NCBI RefSeq assembly: GCF_029338395.1
Contig: NZ_CP119809.1
Span: forward strand, 1,798,001 to 1,862,000
DNA from: Halorussus caseinilyticus
Lineage (GTDB): Archaea > Halobacteriota > Halobacteria > Halobacteriales > Haladaptataceae
Length of the DNA: 64,000 bases
Reading direction: 5' to 3'
The notes beneath the pieces were generated by a model, which was not told the DNA's origin, searched no databases, and saw nothing but the letters and a program-made list of their open reading frames with translations. Below are positions 35,411-43,980 of the stretch, piece by piece. Positions within the stretch are counted from its first letter, which is position 1. Each line of letters starts with the position of its first letter. Made by a program: the position numbers and the translations under genes.

Positions 35411-35682
35411 CCGTCGGAAGCGAGTTCCGGCGAGCCATCGGTCGCTCCGCTCCCGACTGACCTCGCGCGGTTGGGCGCGGCGCTCGTACGCCACGCCCGC
35501 ACGCGCCGGTCGAAAAGCGAGGCATCCGCGCCGTGGTGAATGGTCGTTCGAGCGCGTCCGGCCTATCTGCGACGCTCCGAGAATCCCGCCGAATCCGACC
35601 GAGACCCCCACCGAATCCCCGAGCCTACCGCCTCGCGCACCGAGAAGCAAGACCTTTGGCCCGCGGCGGAGACCCTTCGGGT

Positions 35683-36534
35683 ATGATAGACGAGACGGTC
35701 GAGGAGATTCGGGAGATGCAGACCCATAGCTCCTCCGTCGTCGCGATGAAGGCCGCCCGCGCGCTGGAGGACCTGCTCGAACGCGACTTCGCGTCGGTCG
35801 AGGACTTCGAGCGCGACCTCGAACGAAACTCGTCGGCCCTCCGGCGTGCGAACCCCTCCCACGCTTCGCTGGTGACGACCCAGCGCGCCATCGTTTCGAT
35901 GGTAGAAGACGCCGGGACCGAGACGGTCGCGGACGCCAAGGACGCCCTCGGCGAGGCAGTAGGCGACGTGGTTGAGCAGGTCGAGACCGCAAAGCGCCGG
36001 GCCGCCGAGAATGCCATGCGGTTCGTGGAGGACGGCGCGACCATCCTGACCCACGACTACTCATCGACGGTGCTGGAGGCCATCGAGCGCGCCGTCTCCG
36101 ACGGACGCTACCTCACGGTGTACGTCACCGAGGCCCGGCCGCGCTACCTCGGGCGAAAGACCGCCCGCGCCCTCGCGGAGATGGACCGCGTGGACGCCCA
36201 CCTCGTCGTTGACGGGGCCTGCGGTCACTACCTCCCCGAGTGCGACCGCGTGTTCCTCGGCATGGACTGCATCGTCGAGGACACCCTCTACAACCGCGTG
36301 GGCACCTTCCCGCTTGCCGCCACCGCCGAGAACGTAGACGTTCCCGTCACCGTCGTCGGGTCGTCGGCGAAACTCGTCGGCGAGGGCTTCCGGTTCGAGA
36401 ACGACTTCCGGTCGCCCAGCGAGGTCCTGCTGGAACCCGCCGAGGGCTTCACCGTCGAGAATCCGGCCTACGACGCGACCCCGACCGACCTGCTCGACGC
36501 GGTGGTCACGGACGAGGGCGTCCGGGAGTTCTAG
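35683..36534 (+). CDS. eIF-2B-like / ribose-1,5-bisphosphate isomerase-like protein
   Basis: 283 residues from the ATG at 35683. A helical N-terminal third precedes a Rossmann-like C-terminal part with TILTHDYSSTVLEAIERA, TEARPRYLGRKTARALAEM, and MDCIVEDTLYNRVGTFPLAATAE. This is the eIF-2B alpha/beta/delta superfamily, which in archaea includes ribose-1,5-bisphosphate isomerase of the AMP/nucleoside pentose bisphosphate pathway. At 283 residues it is short of the usual 320-residue isomerase, so I leave substrate open. Confidence 0.85.
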   Translation: MIDETVEEIREMQTHSSSVVAMKAARALEDLLERDFASVEDFERDLERNSSALRRANPSHASLVTTQRAIVSMVEDAGTETVADAKDALGEAVGDVVEQVETAKRRAAENAMRFVEDGATILTHDYSSTVLEAIERAVSDGRYLTVYVTEARPRYLGRKTARALAEMDRVDAHLVVDGACGHYLPECDRVFLGMDCIVEDTLYNRVGTFPLAATAENVDVPVTVVGSSAKLVGEGFRFENDFRSPSEVLLEPAEGFTVENPAYDATPTDLLDAVVTDEGVREF

Positions 36535-36552
36535 CCCGCACACCGAGCGGGT

Positions 36553-37653
36553 TCAGTTTACTTCGACCCACTCGCCGCGCTCGTCGCTCTCCTGAATCGC
36601 CGCCAGAACTCGCTGGACCGCGAGTCCGTCGTGGAAGTCGGGGTGGTGCTCGTCGCCGCTCTCGACCGCCGAGAGGAATTCGTAGTTCTCGTGGACGAAG
36701 GTGTGTTCCCACCCGAGGACGTGGCCCGGCGGCCACCAGTGTTCGACGTAGGGGTCCGACTCGTCGGTGACGAGAATCGTCTCGTAGCCCCGGTCGTCGC
36801 CGCGGAGGACTTCCAGTTCGTTCAGGCGTTCGAGCGAGAACTTCAGACTCCCCTCCGAGCCGTGAATCTCGATGCTGTGGTCGTTCTTGTGGCCAGTGGC
36901 GAACCGGGAGGCTTCGAGGGTCGCCATCACGCCGCCCTCCAACTCGGCCTGCGCGGAGTAGGCGTCGTCCACCGTGACCGGGCGCGCTTCGTCTCCACCG
37001 TCTACGGGTCGCTCGTCCACGAAGGTCCGGAGGTGGCCCGAGACGCGCGCTACGTCGCCGACGAGGAACCGCGCGAGGTCGATGGTGTGCGCGCCGAGGT
37101 CCCCCAAGGCTCCGCTCCCGGCCATCTCCGCGTCGTTGCGCCACGACCACGGGGCCTCGGGGTCCACGAGCCAGTCCTGTAGGTACTGGCCGCGGAAGTG
37201 GTGAATCTCGCCGATTTCACCGCTCTCTATCAGGTTCTTCGCGTACTGGATGGCCGGGACGTACCGATAGTTGAACGCCGCGGCGGTCGGCACCCCGGCG
37301 GACTCGGCGGCGTCGGCCATGCGCTCGGCGCTTTCGAGGTCGTTTGCGAGCGGTTTCTCGCAGAGGACGGGCGTGCCCGCTTCGAGCGCCGCGATGGAGG
37401 GGTCGGCGTGGACGTGGTTCGGACCGAGGTTGTAGAAAACGTCTACCTCGTCTACCACGTCCGCCCAGTCGGTGGCGATGTTCTCGAACCCGAGGCGGTC
37501 TGCCGCGTCCGCGAGCGCGTCCTCGTCGCGCCCGACGAGGACGTGGCGCTCCACGTCCGGGGCGTCCGGGAAGAACATCGGTAGTCGCGCCATCGCGTTG
37601 GCGTGGGCTTTACCCATGAAACGGTAGCCGAGAACTCCGACTTCGAGAGTCAT
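36553..37653 (-). CDS. Gfo/Idh/MocA-family oxidoreductase
   Basis: 366 residues. The N-terminal NAD(P)-binding domain has GVLGYRFMGKAHANAM, and the EKP motif (CEKPLANDLESAERM) is intact. The C-terminal substrate domain has GALGDLGAHTIDLARFLVG with the His expected of sugar and inositol dehydrogenases. Its partner may be the TIM-barrel sugar isomerase 2 kb away, past the CRISPR array on the same strand; such pairs act in inositol or sugar-acid catabolism. Start at 37653 (TLEVGVLGY). Confidence 0.9.
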   Translation of the reverse strand: MTLEVGVLGYRFMGKAHANAMARLPMFFPDAPDVERHVLVGRDEDALADAADRLGFENIATDWADVVDEVDVFYNLGPNHVHADPSIAALEAGTPVLCEKPLANDLESAERMADAAESAGVPTAAAFNYRYVPAIQYAKNLIESGEIGEIHHFRGQYLQDWLVDPEAPWSWRNDAEMAGSGALGDLGAHTIDLARFLVGDVARVSGHLRTFVDERPVDGGDEARPVTVDDAYSAQAELEGGVMATLEASRFATGHKNDHSIEIHGSEGSLKFSLERLNELEVLRGDDRGYETILVTDESDPYVEHWWPPGHVLGWEHTFVHENYEFLSAVESGDEHHPDFHDGLAVQRVLAAIQESDERGEWVEVN

Positions 37654-37699
37654 GTCGTCGGACGTACTCGGGGGAGACGCTTAGTTTTTCAGGAGTCGG

Positions 37700-37999
37700 T
37701 CAGTGATGCGGGCCGTGGGTTCCCGGCGAACCGTGGGGTCCCCCGTGCGGGCCGTGGTGACCCGGTTGCCCGTAGTGGCCGTCACCGTCGCCGTGGTGGG
37801 GATGGTTCGTCCAGTCGTCGCCGTGCCGGTGGTCTCCCCAGTCGTTCTGGAGGCCCCACTGGTCGCAGACGTGCCCGACGGTCGAGACGGGGTCGGCCGC
37901 GAAGTCGGTGACGTGAGCGCCCGCCGTCGCGGTCACACCGAGACCGAAGACTGCGAGGGCAATCAGGACCGTCGCGGCGATTTTGAGTGTGGTGGTCAC
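37700..37999 (-). CDS. Exported His/Gly-rich small protein
   Basis: 99 residues. Signal peptide TTTLKIAATVLIALAVFGLGVTATAGA is followed by about 35 ordinary residues with one Cys, then a His/Gly/Asp-rich tail (GDHRHGDDWTNHPHHGDGD and more), 17 His in the last 50 residues. The tail would bind Ni, Zn, Cu or similar metals outside the cell. A third-position bias and the position next to a metal-type His repeat support a real gene. Family not recognised. Confidence 0.7.
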   Translation of the reverse strand: MTTTLKIAATVLIALAVFGLGVTATAGAHVTDFAADPVSTVGHVCDQWGLQNDWGDHRHGDDWTNHPHHGDGDGHYGQPGHHGPHGGPHGSPGTHGPHH

Positions 38000-38123
38000 G
38001 GAGTCTCACCTCTATCAGAAGGTGGGCACCGAGCGGGCATAAGACGGGAAGGCGGTTCCCACTCGGTGAGAGACGGCGGAACCGTCGAGCGACGCGACGG
38101 CGAGAAAAGAAGTCTCGGGTCCG

Positions 38124-38498
38124 CTACTCTCCTTCGAGGACTGACCCCATCGCCGACGCGAGTTCCCTGAACCGGTCCATCTCCATCGCGTCGGTAGTGA
38201 CGAACGCGCCGTGGTCGCCGACGATGACCCGCGTGAGGTAGCCGTGGTCGAACACGCGCATCGTGAACTGGTACGGGCCGAGTTCGGTCTCCTCGTAGAG
38301 TGCTTGGGAGTGGAACCCGAGTCGCTCGTTGTCGGCGAAGCCCACGAGGTCGGCGTCGGCTTCGAGGTCCCCGCGAAGGTAGAGCTGTTCCTCCTCGTTC
38401 TCGTCGAAGTACGTCACGCTCCGGAGTTCGTCACCCACGGCGGTTCGACAGGTACTGACTAACTGGTCGGCGAGGTCGTCCGAGACAATTTCCCCCAT
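38124..38498 (-). CDS. DUF7522 family haloarchaeal protein
   Basis: 124 residues, a soluble alpha/beta protein: LVSTCRTAVGDELRSVTYFDEN, the YEETELGPYQFTMRVFDHGY block and MDRFRELASAMGSVLEGE at the end. It matches a haloarchaea-only family often found near signal-transduction genes; role unknown. It lies next to the CRISPR leader on the opposite strand, with no link expected. Confidence 0.75.
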   Translation of the reverse strand: MGEIVSDDLADQLVSTCRTAVGDELRSVTYFDENEEEQLYLRGDLEADADLVGFADNERLGFHSQALYEETELGPYQFTMRVFDHGYLTRVIVGDHGAFVTTDAMEMDRFRELASAMGSVLEGE

Positions 38499-38734
38499 AC
38501 CCCCTCCGTCAACACACAGCAGGAAAAGTGCTAGTGGCGGTCCCGGCGACTCGGGAATCGACCCCCGAGGTTTTGCCCGAGGAGATAGAAAGGTGGCGAG
38601 GGAGTTAGACCGAAGGTCTCCCGGTCTTCGTGGACCTTTTTAAAGTCCGTGTACAGCGGGGGTCCACGAATCGCGGGTGGAGAGCGACGGGGTGAGAAAG
38701 GTTTATTTGGTCGCTAGACGGATTTTCACCCCCT
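38499..38734 (+). promoter_or_regulatory. CRISPR leader
   Basis: 236 bases before the first repeat. A TATA-like TTTTTTAAAG (38636-38645) lies within an inverted repeat CGTGGACC (38629-38636) ... GGTCCACG (38661-38668), about 90 bases before repeat 1. The leader side is indicated because the opposite end of the array has the degenerate repeat. Confidence 0.6.
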
Positions 38735-39426
38735 GTCGCAGAACCCAGAAAACCCACGAAGGGATTGAAACAGTGCAGGCTGGTCGTGGGACGGGCCGCC
38801 GTCGCAGAACCGTCGCAGAACCCAGAAAACCCACGAAGGGATTGAAACTACCGCGAGTTGGACGCCGGACAGGGCGGCGTCGGGATGGTCGCAGAACCCA
38901 GAAAACCCACGAAGGGATTGAAACCAACAGCGACAAGCCCATGGTGAAGTACTGGAGTGGTCGCAGAACCCAGAAAACCCACGAAGGGATTGAAACACGG
39001 ACCTCGGCCCGAACACAGGGACGGGCACTGTCACGTCGCAGAACCCAGAAAACCCACGAAGGGATTGAAACACGAGGACGACGAGAACCGGCGGGAAGTC
39101 GAGACGCGTCGCAGAACCCAGAAAACCCACGAAGGGATTGAAACACCTGCCGACCGTCTCGAAGTCGGACCTGAAAGAGCGTCGCAGAACCCAGAAAACC
39201 CACGAAGGGATTGAAACACATCGTCGAGCGGACGACGCTCCCCGAGCGCACGTCGCAGAACCCAGAAAACCCACGAAGGGATTGAAACACGACTCGGACG
39301 ACTCGGACGACAGCGGTCGCAGAACCCAGAAAACCCACGAAGGGATTGAAACTGCGCCATGTTGGGCAACTCGATTTGCTGGCGGTCCTGTCGCAGGACT
39401 CGGAAAACTTCGGAGACTATCGAAAC
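38735..39426 (+). CRISPR. CRISPR array, 10 repeats of 37 bp and 9 spacers, no cas genes
   Basis: Nine identical 37-base repeats begin GTCGCAGAACCCAGAAAACC and end GGGATTGAAAC, at 38735, 38812, 38888, 38960, 39035, 39108, 39181, 39252 and 39316. The tenth at 39390-39426 keeps only 25 of 37 positions (starts GTCGCAGGACTCGG, ends CGAAAC) and marks the old end. Spacers are 40, 39, 35, 38, 36, 36, 34, 27 and 37 bases. No cas gene lies in the window, so it depends on machinery elsewhere. The subtype cannot be fixed from the repeat alone. Confidence 0.97.
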
Positions 39427-39600
39427 GTCGTCCACTTGCCCCACGACGTTCGACACCGAGCGAGACGTGCGGGTAGCCCGTAGACAATCCTATAGACACA
39501 CATAACAGTTCTATAGAATTGTTAGAGAAACAGATGTGGTTCTGTACGTCGGAGGACGCCGCGAAGAATCGGACCGGGGCGAATGCCCCCGACGCGCGAT

Positions 39601-40569
39601 TCAGGCCCAGTACGCCTCGCCGGGTTGCTCGCGGAAGATTGCGCGCTGGAGCATCGACACCGCCTTTTCGAGACCCTCGTTGGAACTGGTCAGCGAGTCC
39701 TCGTGTTCGATGGAGAGCGCGCCGTCGTAGCCCACCATCCGGAGGGTACTCACGATGTCCTTCCAGTGGCCCTCGTCGTGGCCGTACCCGACCGACCGGA
39801 ACAGCCACGAGCGGTCGGACTCTTCGTCGTAGGGCGTGGTGTCGAGAACGCCCTTGTAGCGCGCTTGGGCGTCGTAGACTTTGGTGTCCTTGGCGTGGAA
39901 GTGGTGGATGGCGTCGTGTTCGCCGAGGAACCGGATGGCGTCGGTCACGTCGATGCCCTGCCAGTAGAGGTGCGAGGGGTCGAAGTTCGCGCCGATGCGC
40001 TCGTTAGTCTCCTCGCGCAGGCGGAGCATCCCCGAGGGTTCGTAGACCAGCATGTTGGGGTGCATCTCGATGGCGACGTTCACGCCGTGGTCGGCGGCGT
40101 GTTCGGCGATGTCCTGCCAGTAGGGGATGGCGACTTCTTCCCACTGGTAGCGGTGGGCCTCAGCGTGTTCGCCCGGCCACGGGGCCGTAATCCAGTTGGG
40201 CGTCTCGTCGTTCGGACTCCCGGCGGGAAGCCCCGAAAAGCACGTCACCGCGTCTACATCGAGTTGGTCCGCGAGTTCGATGGCCTCGCGGAGTTCGGTG
40301 TCGGCTTCCTCGGCAGTCTCGTCGTCGGGATGAAGCGGGTTGTTGTGTGTCGCCAGCGCCGAGATGCGCATCTCGTACTCGTCCAACAGGTCGAACAGGT
40401 GGTCTTTGGCCTCGTCGTCGCCGAGGTACTCTTCGCGGGGCAGGTGGGTGTCGCCGGGATGTCCGCCGACGCCCGGTTCGATTGCATCGACGCCGATGCC
40501 GTGGAGGTACGCCATCGCGTCTTCTAACGACTCTCCGTACAAGGGTGGTGTGTGAACGCCAATATCCAT
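39601..40569 (-). CDS. Sugar phosphate isomerase/epimerase (TIM-barrel)
   Basis: 322 residues. Xylose-isomerase-like TIM barrel: GVDAIEPGVGG with the strand-1 acid; CFSGLPAGSPNDETPNW; VNVAIEMHPNMLVYEP with metal-ligand Glu and His; NFDPSHLYWQGID; HFHAKDTKV; and GALSIEHED at the end. The Glu, Asp, His, Glu metal set is intact. Such proteins pair with Gfo/Idh oxidoreductases like the one at 36553. The 3' end is 174 bases past the CRISPR array. Confidence 0.9.
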   Translation of the reverse strand: MDIGVHTPPLYGESLEDAMAYLHGIGVDAIEPGVGGHPGDTHLPREEYLGDDEAKDHLFDLLDEYEMRISALATHNNPLHPDDETAEEADTELREAIELADQLDVDAVTCFSGLPAGSPNDETPNWITAPWPGEHAEAHRYQWEEVAIPYWQDIAEHAADHGVNVAIEMHPNMLVYEPSGMLRLREETNERIGANFDPSHLYWQGIDVTDAIRFLGEHDAIHHFHAKDTKVYDAQARYKGVLDTTPYDEESDRSWLFRSVGYGHDEGHWKDIVSTLRMVGYDGALSIEHEDSLTSSNEGLEKAVSMLQRAIFREQPGEAYWA

Positions 40570-40630
40570 ACGTTTCTACTCACTACGAACGTAGTGAATA
40601 AGATTACGGGACCGGAAACGTCGGCGAATC

Positions 40631-41137
40631 TTACCGACCCTCGGCGAGTTGCACGTCGAGTCGGTCTTCGAGCGCCTCGATGAGCGTCCCGCCGACGTTG
40701 GCCTGATTCGCCCGACCCTGTTCGACCGCGAGCAGGTCGTTCTCGGGCACGTCGAGTTCGTCGGCGAGTTCGCCGCGCTGGAGACCGGCGTCCCGCCGGG
40801 CCTGTTCGACCGTCTCGCCGTAGTCGGTGACCAGATACGGCAGGGGGTCGTCGTCGTAGTTGGTGCCCTCTTCCTCCCAGCGACTCGAATCGCCGTCGTA
40901 GACGCCGCTGGCCTTCGCCGTGTTCTGGGCGGCCTTGCGCTTGCGTTCGCGCTCTCGGTCGTCGCCGGTCGTCTCGGTCTTGGCGTTGTCGTTGTGCGAG
41001 GACGCACAGTCCGAACACACCTGCAACTGCGCTCCGGCGACGTTCGCCTCGGTCAGCGAGTCGCTCGACGTACCACAGAGTTCGCACGAGCCGCCGCTAC
41101 CACCGCCGGACGACCCGCCAGTCGAGTATTTAGCCAT
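40631..41137 (-). CDS. Archaeal multiprotein bridging factor MBF1
   Basis: 168 residues from the ATG at 41137. A zinc ribbon CELCGTSS...CSDCASS (about 18-44), a highly charged linker, and a C-terminal helix-turn-helix (GETVEQARRDAGLQRGELADEL, ENDLLAVEQGRANQ). It is the archaeal homologue of the eukaryotic TBP coactivator MBF1; archaeal MBF1 also associates with ribosomes. It lies 61 bases upstream of the sugar isomerase on the same strand. Confidence 0.9.
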   Translation of the reverse strand: MAKYSTGGSSGGGSGGSCELCGTSSDSLTEANVAGAQLQVCSDCASSHNDNAKTETTGDDRERERKRKAAQNTAKASGVYDGDSSRWEEEGTNYDDDPLPYLVTDYGETVEQARRDAGLQRGELADELDVPENDLLAVEQGRANQANVGGTLIEALEDRLDVQLAEGR

Positions 41138-41258
41138 GTGGGAACCAGTTAGGGCACGACACATTTGAATACCCCGCTTGCCGTTCACGTCCCCGTCACC
41201 GCTCCGTTCCCCCGCCCAAAGTTAATACTTGTTCGTGACTAATGTGGCGTGAGAGAAC

Positions 41259-41663
41259 ATGAACGACGACGCGCCGGACGCCGACGCGACCGCCGAGGTA
41301 GATGCGGTGTTCGGCGTCCTCTCAGACGTTCACCGGCGATACGCCCTCTACTACCTGCGGGACCGAGAGTCCGCGACCGTAGACGAATTGGCGACGATTC
41401 TCGCCGGATGGCTCGGTACCCGCGAGGACGCGGGCAAGGTGGTCACGCCCGAGGACCGCGAGCGCGAGCGAACCGCGCTCCACCACGTCCACCTCCCGAA
41501 ACTCGCGGAAGCGGAGTACGTCCGCTACGACCCCGAGACCGACGACGTGACGCTCGAACTGCTTCCGGAACTCGCAGAGACCGTCCTCGACCGGTCTCTC
41601 GACCAACAGCGTGACGCCGCCGACCGGTCCGACAGGTCAGTCTCCGACCACCGCGCGGGGTGA
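41259..41663 (+). CDS. DUF7344 winged-helix protein
   Basis: 134 residues. The winged-helix core DVHRRYALYYLRDRESATVDELATIL and VHLPKLAEAEYVRYDPETDDVTL are the DUF7344 pattern of haloarchaeal transcriptional regulators; the C-terminal 20 residues are charged. It lies 4 bases from a DICT sensory protein, and the two are usually paired, so it may be the output of that sensor. Confidence 0.85.
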   Translation: MNDDAPDADATAEVDAVFGVLSDVHRRYALYYLRDRESATVDELATILAGWLGTREDAGKVVTPEDRERERTALHHVHLPKLAEAEYVRYDPETDDVTLELLPELAETVLDRSLDQQRDAADRSDRSVSDHRAG

Positions 41664-41667
41664 CAGG

Positions 41668-42378
41668 ATGGGTCTCCACGAGTTCTTAGACGCCGTGGCC
41701 GACCGCCGGAAGACCATCACCGTGTTCGCACCGGAACCCAACCGCGCGTTCGAATCGCACTTCGAGACGCGGAACGTCGCGGTCGAACACGAGTACATTC
41801 CCGACGACAGTTCCGGCGGGTTCGTCGTCGTGACCGAAAGCGGGGAGTTCGTCGGGAGCGTCGGCGGAACCGCGGTCAACCACCTCGTCTCGCCGACGGA
41901 GACCGACCTCGAACCCGGCACGGACGACCCGACGCGGGCACTGCTCGACCTCCTCGCGGACACGACGTTCGTCTCGTTCGACAAGCGCCAGATGCTGCTG
42001 ACCGCCCGCGAAATCGAGGACCGGGCCTACCGGCAGGGGACCGGCACGCTCCGGACCGGTTTCCAGTCGCTGTCGGCGATGAAGGTCCAGCGCGACGTGT
42101 ACGCCACGCTCGCGTCCGAGAACCTCCTCGACGTTCACGTCTACGGCGAACCCGACTGGTCGCCCGACGTGCCCGGCACGACGGTCCACGCCGAGGAGAG
42201 CGAGGAACTCGGCGCGTTCTGGTTCGTGGTCTTCGACGGCGGCGACGACGACCGGCAGGCCTGCGCGCTGGTCGCCGAAGAGGTCCAACCCGACTCGGAC
42301 TTCTTCCGCGGGTTCTGGACCTACGACCCCGAGTTGGTCGCCGACATCGACGAGTATCTGCGCGAGACCTACGGGTGA
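41668..42378 (+). CDS. DICT sensory-domain protein
   Basis: 236 residues from the ATG at 41668. Conserved DICT blocks: GLHEFLDAVADRRKTITVFAP, NVAVEHEYIPD, VSFDKRQMLLTAREIEDRAYRQGTGTLRTGFQSL, and LGAFWFVVFDGGDDDRQACALVAEE. DICT domains accompany light- or redox-sensing proteins and HTH regulators. It ends LREXYG-like and is 4 bases downstream of a winged-helix gene, in one transcript. The signal is unknown. Confidence 0.85.
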   Translation: MGLHEFLDAVADRRKTITVFAPEPNRAFESHFETRNVAVEHEYIPDDSSGGFVVVTESGEFVGSVGGTAVNHLVSPTETDLEPGTDDPTRALLDLLADTTFVSFDKRQMLLTAREIEDRAYRQGTGTLRTGFQSLSAMKVQRDVYATLASENLLDVHVYGEPDWSPDVPGTTVHAEESEELGAFWFVVFDGGDDDRQACALVAEEVQPDSDFFRGFWTYDPELVADIDEYLRETYG

Positions 42379-42463
42379 GGGAGGCGTGACGGTCCGCGAC
42401 TTCACTCCGAACAGACGCCCGAAAGCGATAGACGGAACTACCGGGCGCGACGAGGTGGCACCG

Positions 42464-42865
42464 ATGACCGACGACTGGTTTACCGTCGACGTAGACGTTC
42501 GCTATCGGGACCTCGACACGATGGGCCACGTCAACAACGCTGTCTACGCCTCCTACTTCGAGCAGGCGCGCGTGGCCTACTTCGAGGAAGTGCTGGACGT
42601 GCCCCTCCGAGAAATCGAGTCCGTCCTCGCCAGCCTCGAAATCGACTTTCGGCGACCGGTCGAAATCGAAGACGAGGTGACGGTGGCGCTCCGAGTGCCC
42701 GAACTCGGCGAGTCGTCGGTTCCGATGGAGTACGAGGTCCGGGCCGACGGCCACGTCGCGGCGACGGGCGAGACGGTACAGGTCGCGGTCGATAGCGAAA
42801 CAAAGTCCTCGCGGCCGATTCCCGACGCGTGGCGCAAGCAGATACGCGACTTCGAAGGGCTGTAA
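42464..42865 (+). CDS. 4-hydroxybenzoyl-CoA thioesterase-like hotdog protein
   Basis: 133 residues from the ATG at 42464. The hotdog core VDVDVRYRDLDTMGHVNNAVYASYFEQARVAYFEEVL is typical of YbgC/FadM-type acyl-CoA thioesterases, with the conserved Asp and the RYRDLDTMGHVNN loop. The N-terminal strand follows at once after the ATG. The substrate is unknown. It is separated from the DICT gene by 85 bases. Confidence 0.9.
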   Translation: MTDDWFTVDVDVRYRDLDTMGHVNNAVYASYFEQARVAYFEEVLDVPLREIESVLASLEIDFRRPVEIEDEVTVALRVPELGESSVPMEYEVRADGHVAATGETVQVAVDSETKSSRPIPDAWRKQIRDFEGL

Positions 42866-43004
42866 GCTCTGGTTTCCCCGGCGCGCGAACCGTTTGTACC
42901 TCCACAGAACCGTTCACGACCCCAGTAGTATCGTTCATCGCCCGGCGTTTCGACCGGGAAACTGGAGTCGGACTGAACCGTCCTGACCGTTTATTCGCCC
43001 GTCA

Positions 43005-43349
43005 GTGAAAACGTGGTCAGTGAACGACTTCCACGACGCGACCGACGCCGCGAGTCCGGTATCGGACGACGAGACGTTCGTCTGCGGACTTCTGCCGAGC
43101 GACCACGCCCGCCGCGGAGCGAGACTCGTCCGTCGGCCGAGCGACGACGCCGGACCGACGCGAATGTACCGAGCGGTCGCGGTCCGAGTCGATGGCGAAC
43201 CGACGACGCTTCTGGCGGGACCGCAGTGTGACCTGCCGCCGTCGCGGTCGTATCGCGTCGTGGACGTGCGGGGCGTCCCGTCGGACCGATTTCGGACGGT
43301 GGGGTTTCGCCCGACGAGTTCGTGGGGGACGCGTTCCCGGAGAGAGTAA
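43005..43349 (+). CDS. Hypothetical protein, family not recognised
   Basis: 114 residues from the GTG at 43005. Codon third positions are strongly G/C, as in its neighbours, which supports coding. The protein is soluble with strand-rich segments (TRMYRAVAVRVDGEPTTLLAG, SYRVVDVRGVPSDRFRTVGF) but no recognisable motif. An alternative GTG lies at 43020. It directly precedes a duplicated tRNA-linked region with many hairpins. Confidence 0.5.
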   Translation: MKTWSVNDFHDATDAASPVSDDETFVCGLLPSDHARRGARLVRRPSDDAGPTRMYRAVAVRVDGEPTTLLAGPQCDLPPSRSYRVVDVRGVPSDRFRTVGFRPTSSWGTRSRRE

Positions 43350-43399
43350 GGGCTCCCGAGGGCTCTCGTCGCCGTCGAACGGCGACGAGAGCTCGCTCG

Positions 43400-43771
43400 G
43401 AAGTTAGCGTCCGAAAGGAATTGTGCGTGGGTGCAGTCCCAAGGGACTCCACCTGCATCGTCCTCGGCGGCGAGGCCGCCTCGAATATCGCGGGCGAACC
43501 CGCGCTTTTAACGTGGCAAAGCCACGCGTGCGATGCGTGGGACCGGATTTGAACTTCCGTCACTCCGCTTCGCTCCGTGACGACGTTCGCAGTCGCTACG
43601 CGACTGCTCACCGGCGGACCCCTACGGGACAGCGCCCGCAAGTCCGCGTAGAACTGTCGCTCAGAAGTTAGCGTCCGAAAGGAATTGTGCGTGGGTGCAG
43701 TCCCAAGGGACTCCACCTGCATCGTCCTCGGCGGCAAAGCCGCCTCGTACGTGGCAAAGCCACGCGTGCGA

Positions 43772-43792
<21 letters not shown>
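43400..43792. repeat. Partial tandem duplication beside tRNA-Leu, rich in mini-hairpins
   Basis: Within the 422-base gap 43350-43771. A 72-base block is perfectly repeated (43400-43471 and 43664-43735) and a 44-base block ending GATTTGAAC is repeated (43511-43554 and 43749-43792). Small stem-loops follow one another: AGTCCC-AA-GGGACT, GGCGGC-GAG-GCCGCC (GGCGGC-AAA-GCCGCC in the other copy), GCGGG-CGAA-CCCGC, GTGGC-AAA-GCCAC, and GCAGTCGC-TAC-GCGACTGC. The right copy continues into the intact tRNA, the left into a broken one. Confidence 0.85.
43534..43637 (-). pseudogene. Broken tRNA-Leu 3' half
   Basis: The duplicated copy retains bases equivalent to the T arm and acceptor 3' side (43534-43554) and the variable-arm side (43611-43637) of tRNA-Leu(GAG). 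They are split by a 56-base insertion (43555-43610) made of two hairpins. The 5' half is missing, so no functional tRNA can form. Confidence 0.8.
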
Positions 43793-43856
<64 letters not shown>

Positions 43857-43980
43857 TCGCGGTGTCTTTCTCTGCATTCACTTGTAGACGCTACCCCAAT
43901 AAAATGCCTTTCGTTTCAACTTCGGGACGGTATCGAGGCACACGGCAAGGCGTATTTCCCTCGACTCCCTACCTGCGTCC

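Noticed and set aside
38726-39808. Long frames through the CRISPR array on both strands
   Set aside because: They translate the 37-base repeat in successive frames and have no independent coding signal.
38499-40569. A cas locus beside the CRISPR array
   Set aside because: All flanking genes are metabolic or DUF proteins; no Cas1, Cas2, Cas3, Cas10 or effector motif is visible.
43423-43671. Small frames in the tRNA-flanking duplication
   Set aside because: They come from hairpin-rich repeated DNA, are present twice by duplication and show no codon bias.
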